Of a DNA stretch of 64,000 bases, positions 11,060 through 22,941 are shown piece after piece. The position numbers and the translations under genes were made by a program. Numbering within the stretch: position 1 is the first letter of the stretch; every line of letters begins with the position of its first letter. The DNA is from Atopsyche davidsoni (taxonomy: Eukaryota > Arthropoda > Insecta > Trichoptera > Hydrobiosidae). The DNA is taken from positions 692,001-756,000 of the forward strand of contig JAILWY010000029.1 in NCBI GenBank assembly GCA_022113835.1. Reading direction: 5' to 3'. The notes below the pieces were generated by a model that was given only the letters and a program-made list of their open reading frames with translations, did not search any database and was not told where the DNA came from.

Positions 11060-14000
11060 CTAATTTTACAAATTAATTACTCGCCATTTTGTTTGTAATT
11101 TAATGCTGATGTCATTCAGGGCATGCAGTTAAATATTAACAATAGAGTTAGAAATATTTTATTTCTTAATTTTGTTTGTGTCATTCAGGACATTTAAATC
11201 TTACAGTAGTATTATCATTTTACTTATTTTAAGTAGGTAATCACTGCTACATGCAAAACACATAATTAATCGTAAATTATTTATATAGCATAGTTTGTCG
11301 TGTCTTTGTATCGTTAAGTCCTTTTTTTTTTTTTAATATCAAACGTATTGCGCTAACTCGGTCAAAATAGTTTTACATCAACGTCTTAATTACAATGAAA
11401 TGAACCCCACGACTGCAGCCTCCGCAGCAGCCCCGGGGGTGCTCCGCCCCGGCTCATCAATTCCAATTAGGCAGCAGTGCTGGCTGATGGATCACTCTCA
11501 GCATGCAGTGCGGAGTCGCCCGTCTAATGCTGCTCCTCCCGGGCTTCAGTGTCTCCCGGAGATTCGGAGACACGTCCATTAGGAGTTAAGATCGTCTCTG
11601 GGTTAGTTTGGGTATGCGTCTGGTCTGAAATCGTCCTTCGCTGCTGAAGTTATTAATTGCTTTAGTAAGAATTTTTTTTTAATTAAACGAGACACGCATG
11701 AAATGACGAGAAAAATTCTTGCGACCAAGCGTGGAGACATCGGCTATGCACTTGTTATCTGAAGACGATATGAGTAATATGAATGGATTTTTTTTAAATA
11801 AAAAAGTATGATTTGACGTTTAATGATGAAATTTAATATGTTGTACTTTTAAAGTAATTTAACTAACGTTTTATATTTTTTATTGTTCTAGGTGAGTGCC
11901 AGAGGTTCAATTTATCATCGAGGGTAGAATGCAGCCCAGGTTTGGAATAAAGTAGTCTTACTTAAAATATTCTAGGTACAGTATTTAAAATTCTGTTTTC
12001 ATACAATCGTGTATGAGAACCGTTGGATTTTATTAATATTTTTTTGTGTGTTGGGTGTGGTCCAGCAACTAACCCATGGAAACAAAATTATCTCAAATGA
12101 AGGTTTTCTCCGATTGGCCCGTGTACAAGTCAAATCCGTGTTGAAGGCAAACAGACCGCACGGTTCACCATCAAAATATCACAATTTTAAATATTGACAA
12201 ATGTACATTTTTATAAAATATATACAAAGTACTCGTGTTTAAGTACAAACACTCGAGATATGATTGAGATGTTTGATTTCGTCTGTATTGACTTAATCCA
12301 TATGTTGGAAGAGCACTTGAAATATATATTACACATTTATAAATTTATATTTCTATCAATTGACTTGTTTTTTTTATTATTATTATTATCGCGTATCGAT
12401 AAGCGTACTTGGAATCGCTCATTTGAATATCTTCAGAATTCTTGATTTTATGTTTTGAAATATCATGTTTTGAATACTTAAGAAAAATTATTAATAATAA
12501 TATTTTGGAGAAATGTTTTTGTATATTTGCTTTTTATCGCATCAAATATACATACAAAAGCTTTTTCGCCACTCAATGTGAAGATTCCTTTTAAAGGCGA
12601 AAGCGCTCTATCGCATTCTCTTAGCCTTTCGGCTTTTCTATCGTAGTTCCAAAATAAAAAAAAATCCGTCTAAAATCCAGAATTTTCCCGTATTTTTCAA
12701 CATGGAAAAGCAACGCATTAGCGACGGCGCGTTGACGGTCACGCCGCCCGCCGTCCCCCTCGTGCCGCGCGACGCTCGCGACCGCGCATCGCGGGCTTGG
12801 ACCCGTTTCGGTTTGATTTATGCTCGCCATGCGCCAGGTACTGCGCCCCTCCTGGGAATATCGCGCGCACAGGGCGATTCATGTGCGGTATTAAAAAATA
12901 AATATACTAATTTATTATTTTTTTGTTGCGGATATATATTGATTTTAAAGTATTTGATTTGGTGTAAAAAAAAAATAGTTTTCTAAATTCCGTTTTTCAT
13001 ATTTTTGTTTCATTAATTTAATCTGTGCATTGCAAGAAATAATATTAGGCATATTCCAATTCTTCACTGATATTATTAGTGTAGCAGTGCAGTCCGCAGA
13101 GGTGGGATTTTTTTCCAGTTAAATTAATATTTCTGCTGCATTAAGTATAACTTTAAAAAAATTGTTATCACTTTCACGGAAATAATTTTCTCTTTAACCT
13201 TTTTTACCATAAATATGTTTTGATGAGATATTTTCTCAAAAAAAATCAAGTAGATATTTTTTTTTACATGTTACTTATTTTTTTTATTTGATCATATCAG
13301 TAAGAAAGATAAGAATGAAATCCATGCCACTTAAATAAATTAATTATCCTAATAAATTCACCAATACCTGTTTTGTTTTTACCGACGTCAGATTGTCGTT
13401 ACGAATGACCGGTGTCTGTTTATGATTGTGTTTTTTTAAATAATAAATTGATGCTCTAGTGAATCACCCTGTATACTCAAACCTGTGGATCTCACATGGA
13501 TTTTTGTCTCCTGATGGCTAATTTATGACCTCCACAGACTTATCGACGAATCTTGTCTAATTAATGTTAACTCAAATTCCATTTTGTTTTTTTTCCTCTC
13601 TTACCAAATGTTTTTACTAATAATCCCACACCGTTTAAGTCATTAGACGGCGAGACTGCACTATCAAACACTTACAACGCAGATAAGCCAGGCTGTTTAA
13701 AATCGACGAATGCGACATGTTAATGAACATTCAACATGTGGACGGAAATGTTGACTTTATTTTTCCTATTATTAAGCCAAACCTCAAACTGCGAGCGTAT
13801 TGAAGTGCTCGTTATAGGAATCATTCGTATATAGAAGCGAATTTCATGAGAATGTATGGAAACTCAGATGATTCGTTCCAAAACCTTACAATAATAAACT
13901 ATTTTATCGTAAATAAAAATATATCATACGTGTTGGGTTCGGGTCCAGATTTGGTGTAGTCAAAGTAACCTAATTTCATCTTTGAACAAGAATAGTTAAA

Positions 14001-15010
14001 ACAATAGGCTATGGACAGCTAATGTGATTTCCTAATACATACATTATTGATAAACTCCCAAATGTCAGATGTAATTCCGTTTGACTCCTCGGACACCCAA
14101 GTCGCCCCTTATCTTTAGCCCCGATATTCTTATCTCTACATACAAATAACTTGTGCGTGATTCTGCCCGAGCAGCACAGCTAGCCATTGTTTACTAAGCT
14201 GCATACACACGCTGTGACACAACAGACAACCGAACGGTAAACAGCCAATAGCCTTACTTATTTAGCTTTGTTCTTTTCGACACAATCAACCCTTACGCGC
14301 TAAGATGCGGATTTTTTTAAAATATTTAATAATAGCAATAATATTGATTGCAGCACAATAATTGATAATTATTAATCAATGATTTAATTTAACAGCTTAT
14401 GTGTTTTTTTTTATTATTATGAATATACTGAATATCCAGAGGAATCCACTCCGGACGGTTGAATTCCAAACTGTTATATACAAAGTCGTGGGCGTTTCGA
14501 TCCTTTCGAAAAGTTTTAGTACTGGCCGCATACGTTTCAGTGTAAATTGTTTTAAAAGAACGAATGGGATATTATGTTGTCAAATTAATTATTATAACTG
14601 GTCATATTTAAATAGGTTTATTAATTATATGGTTTGAGAAAAGTTTTAGGACCACAATACCTTGGGTTCAAATTTGGTCGAAGCAATAAGTTTTTCAATT
14701 GCTTTATTTTTATGAATTGTCTCCAGCTTCAAAATTGTCTTCTTATATTTCCTACTGCTTGCTTACTTGCGGTCACCTACTCGGTTAGCAAGTCAGTGTG
14801 GTTATACTGCCCGTTTACGGAGCTCGGGGGCCTCGCTCGTGAAATTAAATAAAAATATCAGCTGGTGTCCGGTCGGGCTGCAGATAACCAGTAGACGGAC
14901 GTTCGCTCCAAAATATCAAAAATAAAAAAAATATTAATCGTTCGTATTAATAACGCGAAGTATTTAGTTCTACTTTATCTACTGCCTGTCGTACTAATCG
15001 CTTTGTCTAT
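11060..15010. other. long non-coding block
   Basis: AT-rich DNA with two GC patches (11400-11590 and 12700-12860). No domain, terminal repeat or array is recognisable. A CACCCTGTATA motif near 13469, also seen near 35750, resembles transposon termini. B-box-like segments at about 13930 and 14670 hint at decayed SINEs. Confidence 0.5.
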
Positions 15011-15012
15011 TC

Positions 15013-15215
15013 CAGAGGTCCCCGAACTTTTTGCTCCGTAAACCACGTGGCGATTTTTTCTGCTTTTTGTAGACCCCTGCCGATTTGTCGTAGAGTGGAA
15101 ATTTGGGCAGTTTCAAAGAAAAATAAGTAGTTACAAGAAAGTATTGTGTTGGTACATAGTAGGTGCATTATGACATTTACGAAACGCCTATTGCCTAAAG
15201 TTTGGGGATGATCTG
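15013..15215. mobile_element. hAT-like miniature inverted-repeat element
   Basis: Left end CAGAGGTCCCCGAACTTT; right end, read inward, CAGATCATCCCCAAACTTT. The 203-bp interior is non-coding. CAGGGGTCCCCAAAC-type ends are a well-known hAT terminal repeat. The flanking 8-mers do not match as a target duplication, so either the duplication has decayed or one end is wrong. A related terminus is at 20418-20434. Confidence 0.6.
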
Positions 15216-15604
15216 TGATCCACTTTCATATAACTCTATTTACATCTCATGCACCCCCGATTTTTCCCGCTGACGTCCCCCTCCCTGCGGGTCGAATTAT
15301 AGACCACATTGGGAATCTATGCTGTATTCCAAGCAGGCTTAACTATCTGGGACAGTGGATATTATACGCAGTGGATACGTGCGGCTGCACGGCCAGTGTT
15401 GCTATTTAAAAGTGGGCTCATTTGCATATCCGTCGCATTAATAACGATTACAGCTCTGAAAGTATTCCGATCAGACTGGCAACACTGCCATCCGTCATGG
15501 ACTAATTGGGCTCTGCCCCGAGTGCGCTGCATTTCCTACTGCTGCCTGTATTGTAGTAATTAACCGGCTTTTATTAATACTGATTAAGAACATTTTTTCA
15601 AATA

Positions 15605-15722
15605 TTGAAAATCGATTAAAGAAACTCTTAGAAAAATATATCATCGTGATTTGTGCGGGATTCGAACCCACATCCCCTCGCTTACATGGCAGGTGCATTA
15701 CCAACTATGCTAACCAATCACT
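15605..15722 (-). repeat. tRNA-derived SINE (family S2), copy 1
   Basis: On the minus strand from 15722 a near-complete cloverleaf can be drawn: acceptor GTGATT pairing AATCAC, D arm GCAT/ATGC, a seven-base loop CATGTAA, and T arm with GGTTCGAATCC. Position 33 is A rather than the required U, one anticodon-stem pair is broken, and a tail ending AGTTTCTTTAA follows. A second copy at 35262-35374 shares both head and tail, so this is a retroposon family rather than a tRNA gene. Confidence 0.7.
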
Positions 15723-16336
15723 AGTACTAGGCTTTTATTAATTTACTTTTACTATGGTTTGTGGTTAATTATTTTTTTTCTGTTGAATACACATTGAAAA
15801 CCACGATTGTCATCTGTTAAGGGTATTTCCGAGGTGTTCCAATTACCTATGCAAATTTTATTGCGTCTCGGCTGATTTAAAAAGCTTTTTGCAAAATTTT
15901 CAAAAAATAACAGTAAAAATGCAAAACAATAAATAACATTTTAATTTCGAGTGTACTCAACGTTCGTACTGTACACATTCGTTTCGTTCTTAGATTTCAT
16001 CATCACAATTTCACATATCAACACTTTAAAAAAATCCAATTCAAACATAATAAAACACAAAATGCAAAATAATAATTTATCAAAATCACAAAGACAGCGA
16101 AGGGGCAATCCACGCGTTATAATGTGTATTTTGTTTACATTTGTTCGGTCCAGAGAATAATGAACGCTTTTTCATTCATCGTGTACTCGTTAGAATGAGA
16201 TTTGATTATTAATCTTATTTTTGTATTTCGTATGTATTTATTTAATGCATTAAAACAATGTCATTGTGCTCGAATCCTACCATCCGCGTTCTGCTCAATA
16301 TCTCGAAAATACTATTAACCCTTTGCACTCGAGAGG

Positions 16337-16405
16337 TGCGGATTCCGCACCACACGATGTAATGCCGCAACTCGAGTGGTGCGGATTCCGCACCACATTG
16401 TTTGG
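16337..16405. repeat. subterminal palindromic repeats of the piggyBac-like element
   Basis: GTGCGGATTCCGCAC is a perfect palindrome found twice about 42 bp apart, each following an ACTCGAG-type box; a partial third GGTGCGG follows. Subterminal repeats of this kind act as transposase binding sites in piggyBac elements; that role here is inferred. Confidence 0.6.
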
Positions 16406-16671
16406 TGCGGAAATTCGATGTGCGGTGATAACTATTTATGGTTTCTTATCTGGTGATTTCTTGTTTATGTTTATGTGATCTTGTTCTTTAAAGTTCGTTA
16501 CTAAGCACTGCCTATATAATTTTACAAAGATCATGTTATCTCCCTTTCAAACTACGCTAAAATTGCTTATCTAAGATTAGTGCGGCACCATAAAGCGAAC
16601 TGCATTTTTGGTCTCATTTCGAACTTAACAGCCATGGCAAAATGACTGGATGTGTACCTAATCAACCCATA

Positions 16672-17942
16672 CCAGGTGTACTTGTAATTAATTTCCGGTT
16701 TTTTTGTAAATAAAACACAATATTGCAAGAGAAGTGTTAAAGATATTTTATTCAAAATATTTTCCATCGTTTTCTATATATTTTTTCCACTTTTCCGGTA
16801 ATTTGTGGATACCACGCCAATAGAATTGACTGTCTTTGGTGGTGAACCACTCGGTGAGCCAATTTCGAAAATTTTCATAAGAATCGAAGCGCTGCTCAGA
16901 AAGTGCGTGGCCCAGCGAAGCAAAGAGGTAGTAGTCCGATGGGGCCAAGTCTGGTGAGTAAGCCGCATGATCAAGCATTTCCCACTGGAGTTGTTCCAGC
17001 GTGTCGCGAACGTGTTTCGACTTATGCGATGGTGCATTGTCATGGAGCAAAATCACCTGCTTCTGTCTTTCTTTATATTCTGGTCGGTTTTCCGCAATTG
17101 CTCGGCTCAAATCTTTGATTTGTTGTTCGTAGCGAACGGCGTTCGCAGTTTCACCAGGTTTCAGCAGTTCAAAGTAGATAACACCGGTGTGGTCCCACCA
17201 CACACAGCATGGCCTTCCGACTGAAACGATTTGGCCGTGCCGTCGTTGTCGATGCTTCACCTGGACTCACCCACGATTTTTTGCGGTTAGGGTTCTCTAA
17301 AAAAATCCATTTTTCATCGCCAGGAACAATACGATGCAGAAAAGACTTTCTTTTGTATCGTTGAAGCAGCATTTCACATGTCACTTTTCGATTTTCCATT
17401 TGTCTCTCGGTCAGTTCATGCGACACCCCCTTTCCGCACTTCTGAATTTTCCCCATGGCTCGCAGACGTTTGGAGATTGCTTGCTGTTGAACTCCCAGCG
17501 CTTCTGCAAGCTGTCGTTGCGTTTGCGTATCGTCTTCATCCAATACGCTTGCAATTCGACGTCATCAAACGATTTTCGCTTTCCGGAGCATGCGACGTCG
17601 TTCAGGTCGAAATCTCCATTTCTGAATTGTCGAAACCACGTTTCACATGTTCGAAGTGTTAAAGCATGATTGCCATAAACTTCCACAAGCGCACGGTGGC
17701 TCTCGGACACTTTTTTCCATGAAAAGCAATGCATGGCGCATATGTTCAAAATTCGGTACGAATGCAGACATCTTTGACACGCAATAAAAACTTTCTAAAA
17801 TAATTTTTTAGGAAAACTTCAACGCCGTTTAGACACTCGATAACTACTTAACAAAATGACATATAAGTGCTACCAACAGCAAAGCAAAATACAGAACACC
17901 ATCTATCGAAAAAAACCGGAAATTAATTAAGAGTACACCTGG
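16672..17942 (-). mobile_element. mariner transposon, 1271 bp, nested in piggyBac-like element
   Basis: Inverted repeats begin CCAGGTGTAC and share about 30 bases (AATTAATTTCCGG in both). TA duplications flank it at 16670-16671 and 17943-17944. The length is the usual 1.3 kb, so it is full-length. The minus strand encodes a DD34D transposase broken by frameshifts, so it could move only with help from an intact relative. It must have inserted after the piggyBac-like element. Confidence 0.95.
16748..17771 (-). pseudogene. mariner transposase, frameshifted
   Basis: Reading from an ATG at 17771, the product starts MSAFVPNFEHMRHALLF and continues with the paired helix-turn-helix DNA-binding region, including GNHALTLRTCETWF and ALGVQQQAISKRL. 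The linker motif WVPHEL is degenerate (GVSHELTE). All three catalytic aspartates are present: GDEKWIF, LLHDNAPSH and [12 protein letters not shown], with 34 residues between the second and third (DD34D). The protein ends DGKYFE near residue 340, as in the family. At least two frameshifts, near 17540 and 17200, and probably a third near 17730 break it into pieces. Mellifera-like affinity is a guess. Confidence 0.9.
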
Positions 17943-18009
17943 TATATTTTTTGCTTGTACTTCTTATCGTAATAATTTATTTGAAGGTCCTTATTTGCTT
18001 AAACTTATA

Positions 18010-18488
18010 TTGCACTGAAGGATAGACTTTTTTCTCCCTCACAATATCAATAACCTCTTCATTCACTTATCGAACCATTATTTTGTTTGGTTTTTAATAT
18101 ATAATAATATTATGATAATGTGTATCTCACTAAACAGCTGAGGAGAACAGCCGCTTAATCACTTGCGGTATATGAAAACCTTAGTTCGGCAATTGACTGG
18201 AGATTTTCGTCAGACACGTGCTAGAGCTTCACTTCAACCTGCGATTCCGAAAATATACCTTTAAGTGAAAAGCTGCATAACGTTATAACAAGAGTTAGGA
18301 AGGATTGCAAAGTCTGCTATCAAAAAAATAAACCCGGCAAAAGACATCAAACGACATACTATTGTGATACTTGTCCCGAAAAGCCGGGCATGCATCTCGG
18401 CAATTGTTACATGAAATATCATACAAAGCAAAATTACAAAGACTTATGTTTACGAAATTATCTTCGTAAAGATGTAAATATACATTAA
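18010..18488 (+). pseudogene. piggyBac-like transposase, C-terminal remnant
   Basis: The C-terminal cysteine-rich domain is clear: RKDCKVCYQKNKPGKR, YYCDTCPEKPGMHLGNC and YMKYHT before a TAA at 18486-18488. Upstream, LVRQLTGDFRQTRARASLQ lies in another frame, so a frameshift falls near 18255, and an in-frame TGA precedes it at about 18140. Still earlier sequence (TFFSLTISITSSFTYRTIIL) resembles the family segment before this domain. The Cys/His domain binds the element ends. The DDD catalytic core is not recognisable left of the nested mariner. Confidence 0.85.
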
Positions 18489-18631
18489 ATATTAAAATAA
18501 AAAAGTTTTATGGGTTAATTTGTGTGTGTGATCATTTTAAGTTAGAGGTGAAAAATTCATCAAAAGTGCTACGAAACGCTTCGAGATGCTGATTAGTCCG
18601 AGCGGAAACGGTCTCGAGCGCAAAGGGTTAA

Positions 18632-19060
18632 AACACACTTTAAGTGGGTACCAAATTGACTAAACTGATGTGCGTAGCGGGTAAAATTCGCGTAAAATTG
18701 CGCGTGTGAAATCTAGTCTATACACTCTTTGATTTGCATGTAGTCAAATAAATCGTTTCACACACTTTGCGGATTACTTGACATCACAACAACACCACTT
18801 GTCCTAAAAATTGTTCTAACAATTGGAGGATTATCATTCTCTGACCACTCCACTTCTTCATTGTCACTTTGCTCAGAATCACTGGACAGTATTGGTAGAA
18901 GTAACGTTGACGAGTCCTAAACAAACATTACGAGCTGTAAACCTAAAGAGTAAAATGACCTTCTGCCGCTTTTAGAGTAAACACATTCAAAAACATATTA
19001 ATATGCGCCCCGCCTTTATACAGAAGTCCGCGAAACGGGTACTAGTACTCACCCCGCCCC
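18632..19060 (-). mobile_element. piggyBac-derived miniature element (family PB2), copy 1
   Basis: Reverse orientation relative to copies at 22942 and 25414, with the same AAGTGTG end next to TTAA and the same internal sequence. The distal end has diverged (no clean terminal CACACTAAAGG). Internally it encodes an acidic stretch, SSDSEQSDNEEVEWSENDNP, typical of piggyBac transposase N-termini. The neighbouring piggyBac-like element used the TTAA at its edge as target, so this copy was there first. Confidence 0.8.
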
Positions 19061-19089
19061 TCAATTCTTTACAGGTTACAATCCTACCC

Positions 19090-20200
19090 CATATCACGAT
19101 TTAATATTTCTCGTCGTTTCATGTGATATCAATGACTTCACCAGCATCCCTGTGACGAGAAGCGTCCACGCGTGCCGCGGCATGCAGCGGCTCGCGGCTT
19201 CGCATGACTCAGGCGCCTGGAATGCAGGGGCTCCCGCACCGCGCGCATATCGACACAAGCCCTGTTTAATTATAATAGTATAACATATTTCACACCTAAA
19301 GCGGCATCGACTGGGAGCTGGTTGTGCTAGAACTGCGAGTGCATTGCGACGCATTGTTTCTCGGACCGTTATGCTGCGCCGGTCTCAAGATTCTACATGC
19401 AAATAAAAAACCGCAAAATACAATATACCCGTGATACAAAAGACTTGTAGATATCAAGCAAAGCATGAGAATTCCTGACGATGGTAAAAACGCGGCTTCT
19501 TCTTCAAAGCACGTTGACAATCACACTGAACGTGTATTTACGCCTCTTCGGATATTTCACTAGAAAATCAGCTGCGGTATATTTGATATTTCTGATAATA
19601 TGGACAAAATAGGTTTCATCAATTCAACACACAAACTCTTAATGTTCGTTTCCATCAATGCGGTGCAAGAATGTATAATCCGTGTTGGTAACTAAATCGC
19701 AATTTGGAGATAAATTTATTTGCATATTTGTCACATCCTTCATCAGTTCTACGGCATAAAATATCTGCAGATTTGTATTGTGTCGCCTTAACAAGAAGTC
19801 ACAAATCATTCGGTATGTTAACATTAGCATATTGACATAATGTAGCTCAGAATTCGGCAATGAAATATTTTCTAGTCAAATTTACACAAAAATGGTAGTT
19901 TAAATGGTTTTCCTTACATCATAGCAATTCCACTTGATTTATCAGCTATAATTTGCATTAGTAGTAAAAAAAAAATGTCTCAACCGCTAGATCACGTCAT
20001 GAGTTAATGTCCACGTCAGCGAAAAATCAATTAGGGGTGCATGAGATGTAAATGGGTCATAATCATAATGTTACTAACAAAGATTGCTACTAATACTTAC
20101 ATAATTATTTCTTATAATAGTCGTATAAATTATTTATTATTTAAATTCGCTTCAAAAAATTGTTTTAAGTAGGTACCTATTCGCTTTGCGGTCGCAGTAG
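19090..20200. other. non-coding block with two open minus-strand frames
   Basis: A minus-strand frame (19639-19872) is open between stops and reads MLMLTYRMICDFLLRRHN, then YAVELMKDVTNMQINL, ending RIDGNEH. A TGACTAG at its 5' side could be an acceptor. A second frame at 19296-19520 contains a hydrophobic segment (GILMLCLISTSLLYHGYIVF). Neither matches a family I recognise, and both may be chance. Confidence 0.25.
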
Positions 20201-20417
20201 ATATTTGTGGTTTGTAAAAACAGGGGCAGCTCTTGTCCAGGCTCATCCCTCCCACCAAAAGCTTTTATTGCGAGATTTACATTTTGCATCGTTTCAGTTA
20301 ATGAAGGTTGAATTAAAACTACTTGTTTTTTTTAAACCCAACAAAAGTGTGCTTCAAAAAATACGTTTAAAACTCAACGAAAACCTGTGTGGGTGGTTAA
20401 GTGGTCTACAGGACATA

Positions 20418-20434
20418 AGGTTTGGGGACCTCTG
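20418..20434 (-). repeat. hAT-like terminus (solo end)
   Basis: Read on the minus strand from 20434: CAGAGGTCCCCAAACC, nearly identical to the left end of the 15013 element. It could be the far end of a larger, eroded hAT element or an isolated remnant. The 8-base flanks do not match those at 15013. Confidence 0.5.
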
Positions 20435-20458
20435 CTCTACATGCAGTCGTGTAGAATA

Positions 20459-20469
20459 CAGTGGCGTGC
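20459..20469 (+). repeat. CAGTGGCGTGC terminus (solo)
   Basis: Exact copy of the 11-base end of the 4669-5046 element, with no partner in inverted orientation nearby. Confidence 0.4.
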
Positions 20470-20727
20470 TTCGCCCGCAATATCCGTATTTTTACGTCGA
20501 ACTCTCGAAAACAGCAATCATAAACCGATTACACCGCGCCCGTGCAAAACACAACCACTCCGTCTGAGAATGACACGATGCGAGATACCGCGCGGAGTGC
20601 ACTCGCGGGGCGGCTCACGCGACCCGCGTCGTGTGACCACGCCTCCCCGCCCCGCGGGACTGTCCTGCCGTAGTCTCGTGCTGGATATAGTGTGCGAACA
20701 CCTTAAAATGCCTTCAATTTCACCGCA

Positions 20728-20790
20728 TCGTGGTTAGCAGATAGCACGCTCGCTTACTGATCACCGAGTACCAATGAAAATGTTTTAGTA
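20728..20790 (+). repeat. tRNA-derived SINE head (family S1)
   Basis: GTGGTTAGCAGATAGCACG then CTCGCTTACTGATC matches the A-box region of the copies at 2.5 and 47.0 kb. The B-box and body are not recognisable. It follows a CpG-rich patch (20570-20680). Confidence 0.45.
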
Positions 20791-20929
20791 TATTATTTTT
20801 TCCGATCTCAATATAAAATCAAAACCTGTTATCGGTGATTTCTCAGTGAAAACCCCGAGGTCTCAAAATGCATCAAAAATCTACCTACAAATACAGTATA
20901 CCACAAGGGATACGTTCCGGAAAAAATCG

Positions 20930-21255
20930 CGTTAAGTGAAATTCGCGTATATCGGGGTTTATGATTAAACATACATGCATACATAGTCAAAACTTCATAC
21001 AAAAAAATACGAATCATTTTAATTTTAAGAACACTTTATGCAGTATTACATGAAAAATACATCTATTGTCTTTTGGTTAGCGTTTCTTTTACGTTCTTGC
21101 AAAATACGTTCATAACACCCAACGCTGTTTTTTTATTGTTAAGAGAAGTCAATGACTACATTTTCTTCATACTCATTCTTAAAATAAGAAATTCGCGTAA
21201 TGCGAGGCATTTTAACGCGACATTTGAAATTCGCGTTATAGTGAAACCGTGCATA
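20930..21255. repeat. pogo/Tigger-like repeat remnant
   Basis: GCGTTAAGTGAAATTCGCG (20931) and GAAATTCGCGTTATAGTGAA (about 21225) resemble AACGCGGTTTTCGTTATAGCG-type ends of pogo/Tigger-related elements. The interior is non-coding. Superfamily assignment is tentative; a similar motif occurs near 32370. Confidence 0.3.
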
Positions 21256-22424
21256 ACGAAAAACGTAACGTAATGAAAAATGGTACTGTGCCAGGGTCTC
21301 ACTCGCAAATTTGAATAACAAGAAAAAAACGTTAAATTTTTACGTGACTGCTAATTTGATGGATGTTTACCACGTAGTCTTCCATGACGAGATGTGTATT
21401 CCACAAATACCAAAAATCCAAAAAATAGTACGATTGAATGTTGTCCTCTGTTCAGCCAGTTCCAGGAGAGGGTAATCTATGGTCACCCCACCGACAATGA
21501 TTCGACTACTTTTGTAATATCCATCCGCGATTAATTGTATCAATTATGGAGCTTTAATTGCTCGCGTATGAACCACTATCGAATATTGTGAGTCAATCAG
21601 CCGGCGCGTGTTTTTTTTAATCGATTTTTTTCGGCTGTCGATCTTTTGTTCGCGACTTTCTTCTCGAGCTCAATCGAAAGCCTGCATTGCCTGCCATTTT
21701 AATCTGCGTTTATATAATGCGCAAGCATTTTTTTTTTTAAATGCTTTTAATTTTGTTACGTGCTCATTTATTTTTCTCGTTACGTTTGCATCAATTAAAT
21801 ATATTAGATAAGTATATGACCTCCGTGCATCTCTACCAAAACTGAGACTTGTGTTATGATATTGACAATCTCTTGCCGTTATGAGTGGACGCTTTGATTT
21901 GATGAAATATTTTAAAATTGTAATCAATAGTTTAGGATACCTGCCCACGCGTCAACAAAAAACAGAAAGGGTCTTCTCCCTTGTAATAAAAGGCCTTCCG
22001 AATCCACCGTTAGGCGGTAGGTTATCCGCGCCGGGTGTCCCCCTCCCCTCCCTCTCCCACGACTTATTCAGTTTCATTCGACGGTGGGCCAAAAACCGAA
22101 GAATCGATCGTTCTCAAAAATCGATTTACTCGTGGAATATTGCAACAATCGAATAGTTTCACCCAAGCCACCGAAAACTATAAGTACACGATAAATATGT
22201 TTCAAGTATTTTTTTAAAGAATAATCGGACATGGGACCTAGTAGTTTTAAAAAATATTATTTAGGTTAAAATGAAAGCAATCGGTGAATTGATTAGAAAG
22301 TGGATCTATGATTTATTCAGTTGTCCCCGTCACTACTCACCTTTGTTAATGTTAAAATAATTCACTTTTAGGCGGTGAGTTAGGATAAATTCGATTGTGC
22401 GCTCTGTGTTATACAATGCCATTC

Positions 22425-22665
22425 GATCGATCGATCGTCAAATCGATTGCGATGGGTGATGTTTTCGATCGCGGCCGGCACTAGCGCGGTGCGCCGGCCC
22501 CGCACGCACTCGGCCGGCCAGAACCAGTTTGCTGGGGTCAAGCCCCGGACGCGGGGCACTCTGGCACTCTGGCACTCTGGCACTCTCTGCTGCAGCGGGA
22601 CCGCGACTCCACGACGTCCATCTTACATGCATTCACTTGGAGGTTTTAGTACCGTTCTGAGCTGA
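22425..22665. other. CpG island with short tandem repeat
   Basis: Starts with (GATC)n at 22427-22438 and includes ACTCTGGC repeated three to four times at 22556-22587. Both strands are open for over 60 codons, as expected from composition. No gene called. Confidence 0.5.
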
Positions 22666-22941
22666 TTATTTAAGCACAGACGCGCTTTAAACCATGTTGT
22701 GGTAATATGAGTTAATAACATTTTTTTATTACTAGAGCATTCATTGTGTATGCGTACGATTTCAATACCGATCTGTGGTATTTTTTTTTTTTATCGAAAA
22801 GTTACATTTTGTATGGTTTATGCGAACAAACCTCCTTGTTAACCGCTTTGTTTGCTACAAAAAAAAAACCGTACCGGTCAAGGTCAACCGCATTGCGAAC
22901 GCAGCGCCAGAGGGGCGACATTAAAAATAATGCAAAATTAA

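Larger units (their letters stand above)
16319..18627 (+). mobile_element. piggyBac-like transposon, split by a nested mariner
   Basis: Perfect TTAA duplications flank it (16315-16318 and 18628-18631). Ends are CCCTTTGCACTCGAG and, inverted, CCCTTTGCGCTCGAG. TTAA targeting with CCY-type ends is diagnostic of the piggyBac superfamily. Just inside the left end a GTGCGGATTCCGCAC palindrome occurs twice. The right half still encodes the transposase C-terminus. A complete mariner (16672-17942) is inserted in the interior, which leaves about 1.04 kb of the host element. Its right TTAA abuts another piggyBac-derived miniature element. Confidence 0.9.

Noticed and set aside
15645..15721. functional tRNA gene
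   Set aside because: Has a mismatch in the anticodon stem, A at position 33 and a second dispersed copy with the same tail, so it is a SINE.
15013..20434. single 5.4-kb hAT element bounded by the two CAGAGGTCCCC ends
   Set aside because: The flanking 8-mers differ, no hAT transposase is readable between them, and the left end has a closer partner at 15215.
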